Under the pieces are notes generated by a model. It ran no database searches and was not told the DNA's origin. It worked only from the letters and a program-made list of their open reading frames with translations. The translations under genes were made by a program, and so were the position numbers. DNA of 20,172 bases from contig JAEZIQ010000049.1 in NCBI GenBank assembly GCA_023436605.1, positions 1 through 20,172 on the forward strand, in the 5' to 3' direction. Source of the stretch: Actinomycetes bacterium (GTDB lineage Bacteria > Actinomycetota > Thermoleophilia > Solirubrobacterales > 70-9). Numbering within the stretch: the first letter of the stretch is position 1; each line of letters starts with the position of its first letter. Shown in pieces: positions 13,576-20,158 of the stretch.

Positions 13576-14417
13576 TTCGCCTCGCGGTCCGGTGCCAGCC
13601 GGAACAGGCCGAGCTGGTGCTGGCCGAGCTGACCGTCCTCGCGCCGGGCGGAGTCGAAGAAGTGAGCGGTGACGGGTTCGTCGAGTTCGCGATCTACGGC
13701 GCCGAAGGCGAACTGCCTGACCTCGGTGAAGAGGAAGCCGTTATCGCCGGCGGCACGGTTGAAGTCGAAGCGACCGAAGTGGCCGACGACTGGGCCGATC
13801 GCTGGCGCACCTTCCACAAGCCGCTCATGGTCGGGGATCCCGATCAGGGCCCAGCGGTATGGATCCGACCGCCCTGGGAGCCGCAGCGCGCCGACCTGGC
13901 CGAAGTCGTGGTCGATCCCGGCCAGGCCTTCGGTACGGGCGCCCACCCGACCACCCGGCTCTGCATCGAGGCCCTGATCGCGATCGCGCGCGAAGGTGGC
14001 CCCTTCGGTGCCCTGACCGACCTGGGCTGCGGTTCGGGAGTCCTCGCGATTGCCGCCGGCAAGCTCGGATGGGCTCCGCTCGAGGGTTGTGATCACGAGG
14101 TCGCCGCCGTCGCGGCAGCCCGGGAAAACGCCGAGGTGAATCGGGTCGACGTCGCCTTTGACCGCCTCGACCTCAAGACGGGCCTGCCCAGGCTCGCGCC
14201 GACCACGGTGGCCAACCTGACCGCGCCGCTACTGGAGATTGTCGCCGCGGGATTGACCCCGGACAACCTGCCCGACACCCTGATCTGTTCCGGGCTTCTG
14301 ACCACCGAGTACGACCGCGTGCTCGCCGCCTTCAGGCCACACGGCCTGGTCGAGACCCGGATGGGTGCCATGGGTGACTGGGGCTCCCTCGCCTTCGCCC
14401 GGGAGTCAGCCTCGTGA
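13572..14417 (+). CDS. prmA: Ribosomal protein L11 methyltransferase
   Basis: A 281-residue SAM-dependent methyltransferase that trimethylates uL11 at several lysines and the N-terminus. The N-terminal substrate-recognition domain (1-60) precedes a linker with DDWADRWRTFHKPLMVGD and WIRPPWEP. The catalytic domain has DPGQAFGTGAHPTTRLCIEA and motif I DLGCGSGVLAIAAGKLG. The usual motif IV N-I-L stretch reads VANLTAPLLEIV. The start is TTG 13572, inside the dnaJ stop (TTGA); no better start exists, and it gives the family's normal N-terminus (IRLAVRCQPEQAELVLAEL). The 3' end overlaps murI by 4 nt. rsmE, often next to prmA or dnaJ, is absent. Confidence 0.94.
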   Translation: MIRLAVRCQPEQAELVLAELTVLAPGGVEEVSGDGFVEFAIYGAEGELPDLGEEEAVIAGGTVEVEATEVADDWADRWRTFHKPLMVGDPDQGPAVWIRPPWEPQRADLAEVVVDPGQAFGTGAHPTTRLCIEALIAIAREGGPFGALTDLGCGSGVLAIAAGKLGWAPLEGCDHEVAAVAAARENAEVNRVDVAFDRLDLKTGLPRLAPTTVANLTAPLLEIVAAGLTPDNLPDTLICSGLLTTEYDRVLAAFRPHGLVETRMGAMGDWGSLAFARESAS

Positions 14418-15229
14418 CGCGCTCGGACCTGCCGATCGGGGTCTTCGATTCAGGGGTCGGGGGCCTCACAGTTCTCCACGAATGTCTGGTCTCCCTGCCG
14501 GCCGAGGATTTCCTTTACGTTGGCGACAGCGGTCATTTCCCGTACGGCACGAAGACCGCTGAGGAACTTCGCGAGCGGGCCGCCCAGGTGGCCCGCGAAC
14601 TGCTGGGCCGCGGGGTCAAGATGCTGGTCATCGCCTGCAACTCGGCGACTGCGGCGGCCGGCGACGAGATCCGCGAGCTCGGTCGGCAGGCGGGAGTCCC
14701 CGTGGTGACTGTGGTCGGGCCCGAAGCGGAAATCGCCGCCTCGATCAGCGGTAACGGCAGGATCGGCGTTCTGGCGACCCCGGCTACTGTGGCCAGCGGG
14801 GCCTACCGCCGCGCCCTTGATTCGCTCGGCCGGCCACTGACCGTTACCGAGGTGGCGGCCCCCGACCTGGCCCCGATCATTCAGAATGGTCCATCCTTTG
14901 ACGAGGAAGTGCTCAACACAGTGCGCAGCTACTGCGAACCGCTTCGCGACGCCGGGATCGACACCCTGATCCTCGGCTGTACCCACTATCCGCTGGTCGC
15001 CCCGATGCTTCAGCGCATGCTGGGCCGGGACGTGAGTCTGGTCACCGCCGGCCACGCGATCGCCGCCGCGATCCAGCGTGAGCTGGCCACAAGCGGTGAG
15101 CTGGCCGGGGGCAGGATCGAAGGTGATTACCGGTTCCTGGTCACCGGGGACGTCGACTCTTTCGTCGAGATCGGCACCCGGTTCCTCCAGCTGCCGCTTG
15201 CCGGCCGGGCCGAAGCGGTGAAGGTCTGA
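14414..15229 (+). CDS. murI: Glutamate racemase
   Basis: A 271-residue cofactor-independent racemase that makes D-glutamate for the peptidoglycan stem peptide. Both catalytic cysteines are visible: C75 in VIACNSAT and C189 in LGCTHYPL. The N-terminal IGVFDSGVGGLTVL carries the catalytic-site Asp-Ser pair (12-13). The YVGDSGHFPYG loop is a mild variant of the usual YxGDTA..PYG. Length and two-domain layout are normal. GTG 14414 is inside the prmA stop (GTGA), and the gene ends by sharing one base with the next start (TGATG). Its place in a chaperone/ribosome-modification operon is not functionally obvious, although tight coupling would tie D-Glu supply to the same transcript. Confidence 0.95.
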   Translation: MTRSDLPIGVFDSGVGGLTVLHECLVSLPAEDFLYVGDSGHFPYGTKTAEELRERAAQVARELLGRGVKMLVIACNSATAAAGDEIRELGRQAGVPVVTVVGPEAEIAASISGNGRIGVLATPATVASGAYRRALDSLGRPLTVTEVAAPDLAPIIQNGPSFDEEVLNTVRSYCEPLRDAGIDTLILGCTHYPLVAPMLQRMLGRDVSLVTAGHAIAAAIQRELATSGELAGGRIEGDYRFLVTGDVDSFVEIGTRFLQLPLAGRAEAVKV

Positions 15230-15546
15230 TGGTTCTCACCCGATTTCTGAGCTGGGCGGCGGTCGGCGTGCTGTTCATGCTCGGCTGCATCACCCCGGTC
15301 GGTTTCCTCCTCTGGATTCCCGCGGCGGCGCTGGCGGCGGCCCTGATATCGATGAAAGTTCGCTCGCCCCGCTACTTCTTCGCTTTCGTCACCGGTCTGG
15401 GCGTCACCCTGATCGCACTCGGCATCGTCAATGGCACCTATGTGGTCATGCTCCTCTACGGCACCGTCCTGACCGCCGGAGGGATCGTCTTCTTTGCCGC
15501 ATTCGGCCCCCGAACCTCGCATGCGGACCCGCCCTCGGGCAGCTGA
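15229..15546 (+). CDS. Small integral membrane protein of unknown function
   Basis: A 105-residue protein I do not recognise. It has about four hydrophobic stretches: near residues 7-20 (LSWAAVGVLFMLGC), 22-41 (TPVGFLLWIPAAALAAALIS), 49-66 (YFFAFVTGLGVTLIALGI) and 71-92 (YVVMLLYGTVLTAGGIVFFAAF). A short basic loop (MKVRSPR) lies between helices 2 and 3, and a polar tail ends in ADPPSGS. The start overlaps the murI stop by one base (TGATG), so translation is probably coupled, and a hairpin 3 nt after the stop suggests it closes the hrcA operon. Codon use matches the neighbours. Close overlap and high GC codon bias argue for a real gene; nothing points to its job. Confidence 0.72.
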   Translation: MVLTRFLSWAAVGVLFMLGCITPVGFLLWIPAAALAAALISMKVRSPRYFFAFVTGLGVTLIALGIVNGTYVVMLLYGTVLTAGGIVFFAAFGPRTSHADPPSGS

Positions 15547-15549
15547 GTT

Positions 15550-15572
15550 GCCCGGCTGGAATCAGTCTGGGC
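15550..15572 (+). terminator. Hairpin at the end of the hrcA-dnaJ-prmA-murI run
   Basis: GCCCGGCTG (15550-15558) pairs with CAGTC plus GGGC (15563-15567 and 15569-15572), leaving T15568 bulged, around the loop GAAT. That gives 9 pairs including one G-T wobble. It begins 3 nt after the stop of the small membrane protein and ends 12 nt before the yqeY -10. There is no T tract, as with the other operon-end hairpins here. Confidence 0.5.
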
Positions 15573-15584
15573 GGAGCGGGCAGG

Positions 15585-15590
15585 TACGCT
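15585..15590 (+). promoter_or_regulatory. Candidate -10 of the yqeY-phoH-ybeY run (TACGCT), leaderless
   Basis: TACGCT fits TANNNT and lies exactly 6 nt before ATG 15597. The six bases AGGCGT contain no useful Shine-Dalgarno at workable spacing. No -35 box is clear. The geometry is the same as at 10479 and 11423. Confidence 0.45.
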
Positions 15591-15596
15591 AGGCGT

Positions 15597-16028
15597 ATGT
15601 CAGCAGCAGAACAGATTCGCGAGGACGCACAGGCCGCCCTCAAGGACGGCGACCGCAAGCGTGCCTCGGCGCTGCGCATGATCCAGGACGTCCTCCAGCA
15701 GGAGATCAAGCTGGGGAAGGGCGACGAGATCGGGGCGCTCCAACGGGAGCACAAGAAGCGGCTGGAAGCGGCCAAGGCTTTTGCCGACGCGGGGCGCTAC
15801 GAACAGGCCGAGGACGAGCGCTTCGAAGCTGAACTGATCGAGGCCTACCTGCCACCGCAACTCACCGACGAGGAACTGGCCGATCTGGCCCGTCTGGCGA
15901 TCGCCGAGACCGGCGCCACCGAACAGAAGCACATGGGTCAGGTCATGGGTTTGCTCAAGGATCGGGTGGCCGGCCGCGCCGATGGCAAGCGGGTCAGCAC
16001 GGAGGTGCGAAACCAGCTTGGCTCGTAG
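15597..16028 (+). CDS. GatB/YqeY domain-containing protein
   Basis: A 143-residue, mostly helical YqeY-like protein. The YqeY domain resembles the tRNA-binding tail of GatB in the Glu-tRNA-Gln amidotransferase; stand-alone versions are thought to have a tRNA-related role that is not well defined. Seen: IREDAQAALKDGDRKRASALRMI at the N-terminus, then the family hallmark EAELIEAYLPPQLTDEEL (about 76-93) and the C-terminal MGQVMGLLKDRVAGRADGKRVSTEV (about 114-138). Length is typical. It is preceded by a leaderless-type promoter and overlaps phoH by 11 nt. rpsU, a frequent partner of yqeY, is not present here. Confidence 0.92.
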   Translation: MSAAEQIREDAQAALKDGDRKRASALRMIQDVLQQEIKLGKGDEIGALQREHKKRLEAAKAFADAGRYEQAEDERFEAELIEAYLPPQLTDEELADLARLAIAETGATEQKHMGQVMGLLKDRVAGRADGKRVSTEVRNQLGS

Positions 16029-16971
16029 AACTCTCACTCTGGACAACGAAGTTGCGGCCGACCTCGCCGGGGCCGAGGATTCCGTACTTCGGGCGCTCAG
16101 GGATAGCACCACAAGTCGCGTCCACCTGCGCGGCAATCAGCTCACCCTCGAAGGCGACGACGCCGAGAACGACCGGGCCGCCCGCCTGGTCGACGAGATG
16201 ATCGGACTGATCGAAGGCGGCCATGAGGTTGAGCCCTCAACCGTCAATTCGGTCACCAACGCGATCCAGTCCTCGCGCCGGCCGGCCGAGGTGCTCGACG
16301 ATGTGGTCTGGCACAACCGCAACACGCGGGTGGTGCCCAAGACTGTCAACCAGAAGCTTTACGTCGACTCGATCCGCGAGAACACGGTCACCTTCGGAAT
16401 CGGACCCGCCGGTACCGGCAAGACCTTCCTCGCCGTGGCGATGGCCGCTGCCGCCCTGATCGAGGGCGAGGTCCAGCGGATCATCCTGACCCGTCCCGCG
16501 GTCGAAGCCGGTGAAAGCCTCGGCTTCCTGCCCGGCGATCTCCAGGCCAAGGTCGATCCGTACCTGCGGCCGCTTTTCGACGCGCTCTATGACATGCTCG
16601 ATCCCGACCGGGTCAACGGCTACTTCGACCGCGGCGTGATTGAAGTCGCTCCGCTCGCCTTCATGCGCGGCCGCACCCTGAACGACGCTTTCGTGATTCT
16701 CGACGAGGCCCAGAACACCACCCCGGAGCAGATGAAGATGTTCCTCACCCGCCTCGGGTTCAACTCGAAGATGGTGGTGACCGGCGACGTCACCCAGATC
16801 GACCTGCCGCGGGACAGCAAGTCCGGCCTCGTGGTCGTGAAGGAGATTCTCGACGGGATCGAAGACGTCAGCTTCGTTCGGTTCGGCGGGGCCGATGTCG
16901 TACGGCACCGCCTGGTCCAGCGCATCGTCGCCGCTTACGGCGAGCATGCGGAACGCGAGTCCGAGCGGTGA
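16018..16971 (+). CDS. PhoH-like ATPase
   Basis: A 317-residue PhoH-family P-loop ATPase (PhoH1/YbeZ type), likely cytoplasmic and linked to ribosome or RNA maturation with YbeY. An N-terminal KH-like domain (about 1-75) precedes the ATPase. Walker A is GPAGTGKT (129-136), followed by ILTRPAVEAGESLGFLPGDL, a Walker B-type VILDEAQN (226-233) and VTGDVTQIDLP. Start choice: an open frame reaches ATG 15982, deep inside yqeY, but TTG 16018 lies 10 nt after GGAGGTG (16001-16007) and gives MARRTLTLDN, the usual beginning. I therefore choose TTG, which overlaps yqeY by 11 nt. The 3' end overlaps ybeY by 4 nt (GTGA). Confidence 0.94.
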   Translation: MARRTLTLDNEVAADLAGAEDSVLRALRDSTTSRVHLRGNQLTLEGDDAENDRAARLVDEMIGLIEGGHEVEPSTVNSVTNAIQSSRRPAEVLDDVVWHNRNTRVVPKTVNQKLYVDSIRENTVTFGIGPAGTGKTFLAVAMAAAALIEGEVQRIILTRPAVEAGESLGFLPGDLQAKVDPYLRPLFDALYDMLDPDRVNGYFDRGVIEVAPLAFMRGRTLNDAFVILDEAQNTTPEQMKMFLTRLGFNSKMVVTGDVTQIDLPRDSKSGLVVVKEILDGIEDVSFVRFGGADVVRHRLVQRIVAAYGEHAERESER

Positions 16972-17339
16972 GTATCGACCTCGACGATGTGCCGGCGGAG
17001 TTCAGGCCGGCGGTTTCGGCGACCCTTGAAACGGCGGGAGTGGAAGAGGGCCACCTCGCGGTTGAGATCGTCGACGCGAGCCGAATTCAGGAGTTGAACC
17101 GGGAGTTCAGGAACCGGGACAAGCCCACAGATGTTCTCTCGTTCCCGGTCGACGAGGACGGTCCGAGTGCCGGTCCGCGCGAACTTGGCGATGTGGTCGC
17201 CTGCCCCGAGTTCTGCGAGGACCTGACTGAAGCCGTCGTCCACGGGGTGCTTCATCTCTGCGGTTACGACCACGAAACCGATTCGGGCGAAATGCTTGCA
17301 CTCCAGGACCGGATCATGGAGTATCTGGGAGCCGACTAG
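16968..17339 (+). CDS. ybeY: Endoribonuclease YbeY (rRNA maturation factor)
   Basis: A 123-residue zinc-dependent RNase of the UPF0054 family that acts in 16S rRNA 3'-end maturation and 70S quality control. The metal site HGVLHLCGYDH supplies the three histidines H92, H96 and H102 (HxxxHxxxxxH). The upstream NREFRNRDKPTDVLSFP block (44-60) and LGDVVACPEF (73-82) are the other family signatures, the latter a variant of LGDIVIS. Although short, the domain is complete. The GTG start is inside the phoH stop, consistent with the widespread phoH-ybeY pairing. Downstream the expected partner era appears only after an inserted gene of about 1.8 kb. Confidence 0.96.
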   Translation: MSIDLDDVPAEFRPAVSATLETAGVEEGHLAVEIVDASRIQELNREFRNRDKPTDVLSFPVDEDGPSAGPRELGDVVACPEFCEDLTEAVVHGVLHLCGYDHETDSGEMLALQDRIMEYLGAD

Positions 17340-17379
17340 AAAGAGTCTCGTTTCGTCCGTCCAACTGGGGACATTGAAG

Positions 17380-19152
17380 ATGAACACCAGCAGCTCGTCC
17401 GTTCGCTTTAGCACGATGCTTTTGACGCTCATGCTGGCCGGATTCATGGCCGCATGGTCGGCCGATCGGGCCGAAGCCTCGCAGGTCCAGCCGGTTTCGA
17501 TCGAGGCATGCGTGGATAACGGCTTCGGTGGCTGTGGTCCGACCGGCACGGTGAGGGTCGACCAGGCATTCGGGTTGAGTGTCGAGTTCAGGGTGACCAG
17601 CACGCTGTTCAGCGGCCAGGCCATAAACGTCCGGGCTCCGATCGGGACCGTCTTCAGGAACAGCGTCAAGAACCACACGACCCTGAGCGTTGGCGATACG
17701 GGGCATGCCGTGCCCGCGGGCAACGTCCAGATCATCGAGGAGGGGCGGACGCTCGCGGTCACCGTTCCTACCGATGCGCAGCCACCGATCGGATCGATCC
17801 CGTCGACTACGGACCTGGGCCTGAACATCGGCTACTTCAACGACGACATTCAGGTGCCCCCGGTCCCCGGGACTTTCGGAGTCGAGGTCTGGACCACCAC
17901 CGACAGTGACGGGCGGACTTCGGACGACGCCCTGACCACGACGCCCGGTCTTCCGGGTGCCCTCGAGCTGATCGGCGACGAATCCACAGCCAGGGTGACG
18001 ACCGACTTCACCGGGCCGATCGGAGCCAAGGTGACTGACTCGCGCGGTAACGGCCTCGCGGGGCAGACAGTGACCTTCAGTTTGCCGGGCGAAGAGTCGG
18101 AAGCGGGAGGAGGAAGCTTTCCCGGCGAAGAAACCACTTTCACCGACACCACCAATGGCCTGGGTGTCGTCACGGTTCCGACCATTACTGCCGGCGAGGC
18201 CGCCGGCGCATGGGGGCTCGGCGTGGACGGACCAGGCAACCTGGACGGGACGATCGTGTTGAACAACACACCCGGGGCTGCGTTCGAGATCGAAATAGGG
18301 ATCGAACCGGAACTGCTGCCGGCCGACGGGGTCGCGACGGCGGTCGCGGAGATCGGTGTGGCCGACGAGTTCGGTAACGCGATCACCGACCACGAACTGA
18401 CGATCGATACCGGCGGTGGGCCCGCCGCGACCGAGCCGGTCCCGGCTCCGGGCGGGGTCTACACCTCCCAGCTGACCGCCTCGACGACTCCCGGGATCTA
18501 CCTGATCACGGTGACCGACACCACGGCGATCCCCGATCTGACCGGAGACACCGAACTGGAGCAGATAGTGCCACCGCCGACCGGGCTGACGATCGAGCTT
18601 TCGCCGGCTTCGATCCCGGCAGACGGAGTCACCCACACCACCGCCACGGTTCAGGTGGTCAGTTCGTCCAGCAGTCCGATACCCGAGCTTGAACTGGAAA
18701 TCGAGAGCGACGGTGAGCAGGTGATCGACACGCCGGTCGCGGGAGCGAACAACACCTACACAGCGAAGATCCTCTCGACCACTGTCCCGGGGGTAGCAAC
18801 GATCACCGCGACTGCGGTTGTCGGCGAACTCGAGTTCAGTGCCTCGGCCGGCCTCTCCCAGACCGCGCCCGACCCCGGGCCCGGGCCCGGGCCGAAGGTG
18901 AAACCGGTCGTCAGGATCAAGTCCGGTCCCAGGGGAAAGACAAGCAGGGGCAAGGTCAAGTTCAGGTTCGCGGTGACCAAGGGCAAGGCCAGGGGCTTCC
19001 AGTGCAGGCTCGACCGGAAGAAATGGAAGCGATGCCGCTCACCGAAGACGGTCAGGGTGAAGCCAGGCAGACATGTTTTCCGGGTCCGAGCGATCGGCGT
19101 CGACGGCAAGCCCGGCAAGGCGGCAAAGAGGAGTTTCAAACGAATAAGGTGA
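17380..19152 (+). CDS. Secreted protein with three Ig-like (Big_1-type) domains and a basic C-terminal domain
   Basis: A 590-residue exported protein of unknown function. The Sec signal peptide is about residues 1-33 (hydrophobic MLLTLMLAGFMAAW, likely cleavage after AEA). Then come a beta-rich domain with two cysteines (C44, C52; about 36-190); three related Ig-like/invasin-type repeats near 203-295, 300-395 and 402-495, the last two sharing ELLPADGVATA / ASIPADGVTHT openings; a Pro-Gly hinge (DPGPGPGP, 498-505); and a very basic module (506-590) with FQCRLDRKKWKRCRSP and GRHVFRVRAIGVDG. Its two cysteines (542, 552) recall the FxCxLDxxxWxxCxSP domains common in this group. No sortase motif or lipobox is seen. 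ATG 17380 is preceded by GGGGA at 8 nt; the frame opens further upstream, but those starts would bury the signal peptide. Its stop supplies the era Shine-Dalgarno. Confidence 0.85.
   Translation: MNTSSSSVRFSTMLLTLMLAGFMAAWSADRAEASQVQPVSIEACVDNGFGGCGPTGTVRVDQAFGLSVEFRVTSTLFSGQAINVRAPIGTVFRNSVKNHTTLSVGDTGHAVPAGNVQIIEEGRTLAVTVPTDAQPPIGSIPSTTDLGLNIGYFNDDIQVPPVPGTFGVEVWTTTDSDGRTSDDALTTTPGLPGALELIGDESTARVTTDFTGPIGAKVTDSRGNGLAGQTVTFSLPGEESEAGGGSFPGEETTFTDTTNGLGVVTVPTITAGEAAGAWGLGVDGPGNLDGTIVLNNTPGAAFEIEIGIEPELLPADGVATAVAEIGVADEFGNAITDHELTIDTGGGPAATEPVPAPGGVYTSQLTASTTPGIYLITVTDTTAIPDLTGDTELEQIVPPPTGLTIELSPASIPADGVTHTTATVQVVSSSSSPIPELELEIESDGEQVIDTPVAGANNTYTAKILSTTVPGVATITATAVVGELEFSASAGLSQTAPDPGPGPGPKVKPVVRIKSGPRGKTSRGKVKFRFAVTKGKARGFQCRLDRKKWKRCRSPKTVRVKPGRHVFRVRAIGVDGKPGKAAKRSFKRIR
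18874..18893. repeat. Tandem CCCGGG repeat encoding a Pro-Gly hinge
   Basis: Three uninterrupted CCCGGG units plus CC occupy 18874-18893 and encode alternating Gly-Pro between the Ig repeats and the basic C-terminal domain. The tract is self-complementary, so it can form a hairpin and could change length in 6-bp (in-frame, two-residue) steps. Confidence 0.85.
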
Positions 19153-19156
19153 CCGA

Positions 19157-20074
19157 ATGGACGCAGCCGCCGAGACCACTCGATCAGGATTCATCGGTCT
19201 CGCCGGTCGTCCCAACGTAGGCAAGTCGACCCTGGTCAACGCCATTGTCGGCGCCAAGGTTGCGATCTCCTCGGTTCGGCCGCAGACCACCCGGCGGGCG
19301 ATCCGTGGCGTGGCGACCGATCTCGAGGCCGGAACCCAGCTCGTGCTGGTCGATCTGCCCGGTGTGCAGCGTCCCCGCGACGAGCTGACCAGCCGCATGC
19401 AGAAGAAGGTCGAGGGTGAACTGGCCGGGGCCGATGTGGCTCTCCTGGTCATCAACGGCGAGGAAGGAGTCGGTCCTGGCGACCGTTTCATCGCCAGCAG
19501 CCTGCTCAAGGCAAGGGCGGGAGAAGATTCACTTCCGATCATCTGCGCGGTCAACAAGGCCGACCGGCTGGGTCGGAACATCGTGCCGGTGCTGATCGAC
19601 GCGGCCGGCCTCGAAGGAGTCGACGAGGTCTTTCCGGTCAGTGCCCTGACCGGGGAGGGAGTGCCCGAGCTCGCCGCCCATCTCGCGTCGATCGTGCCCG
19701 AGGGCCCGTACATGTACCCGCCGGAAGATCGCTCTGATCAGCCCCGCGAACTGCTTCTGGCTGAACTTATCCGTGGCCAGGCCCTGATCCGGACCCGCGA
19801 CGAGATTCCGCATTCGGTTGAAGTGCGGGTCACCCGCGTCGATCAGCGCGACGACGGACTCTGGATCGTCGAGGCCGAGATCTGGGTCGAATCCGACTCC
19901 CAGAAGCGCATCCTGATCGGCAAGAAGGGCTTCAAGGTCGGAGAGATCGGTACCGGGGCCCGCAAGGACATCGAGCAGGAGCTCGGAGGAAAAGTCCACC
20001 TCGACCTCCAGGTCAAGGTCAAGAGAAAGTGGCGTCGGGACGAAGACATGCTCGACCGCCTCGGCATCGATTAG
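19157..20074 (+). CDS. era: GTPase Era
   Basis: A 305-residue ribosome-assembly GTPase that binds the 3' end of 16S rRNA. The GTPase domain has G1 GRPNVGKS (17-24), the G2 region SSVRPQTTRR (38-47), G3 DLPG (66-69) and G4 NKAD (133-136), with SALTGEG acting as G5. The C-terminal KH domain contains ILIGKKGFKVGEIGTGARKDIE with the RNA-binding GKKG loop, and ends in a basic LQVKVKRKWRRDEDML segment. G3 reads DLPG instead of the common DTPG; the invariant Asp and Gly are kept, so activity is expected. ATG 19157 follows AAGGTGA, which is formed by the last codon and stop of the Ig-like gene, so the two are probably on one transcript. YbeY, PhoH and Era work in the same 16S maturation process. Confidence 0.96.
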   Translation: MDAAAETTRSGFIGLAGRPNVGKSTLVNAIVGAKVAISSVRPQTTRRAIRGVATDLEAGTQLVLVDLPGVQRPRDELTSRMQKKVEGELAGADVALLVINGEEGVGPGDRFIASSLLKARAGEDSLPIICAVNKADRLGRNIVPVLIDAAGLEGVDEVFPVSALTGEGVPELAAHLASIVPEGPYMYPPEDRSDQPRELLLAELIRGQALIRTRDEIPHSVEVRVTRVDQRDDGLWIVEAEIWVESDSQKRILIGKKGFKVGEIGTGARKDIEQELGGKVHLDLQVKVKRKWRRDEDMLDRLGID

Positions 20075-20113
20075 CCCGGACGGCACTTGGCATCCACCCG
20101 CTGAAGTCGTGGT

Positions 20114-20158
20114 GGTGAAGCAGGTTTTGTGCTGATTCGGTCGCGAGGCTGCTTCACC
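20114..20158. repeat. Inverted repeat downstream of era
   Basis: GGTGAAGCAG (20114-20123) and CTGCTTCACC (20149-20158) form a perfect 10-bp stem around a 25-nt loop, extendable by two wobble pairs. It starts 39 nt after the era stop at the window edge. It may be the era terminator or part of a feature that continues outside; no T tract follows in the visible bases. Confidence 0.5.

Noticed and set aside
14360..15229. murI as a possible acquired gene because of its odd operon partners
   Set aside because: Codon use and GC look the same as in prmA and dnaJ, and overlaps at both ends show a settled operon, so there is no sign of transfer.
15982..16017. ATG 15982 as the start of phoH
   Set aside because: It would bury 47 nt of overlap inside yqeY and has no good ribosome-binding site. 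TTG 16018 has GGAGGTG at 10 nt and yields the expected N-terminus.
17296..17379. Upstream extension of the Ig-like protein to ATG 17296
   Set aside because: It overlaps ybeY and would place 28 residues before a clear Sec signal peptide. ATG 17380 with GGGGA upstream is the better start.
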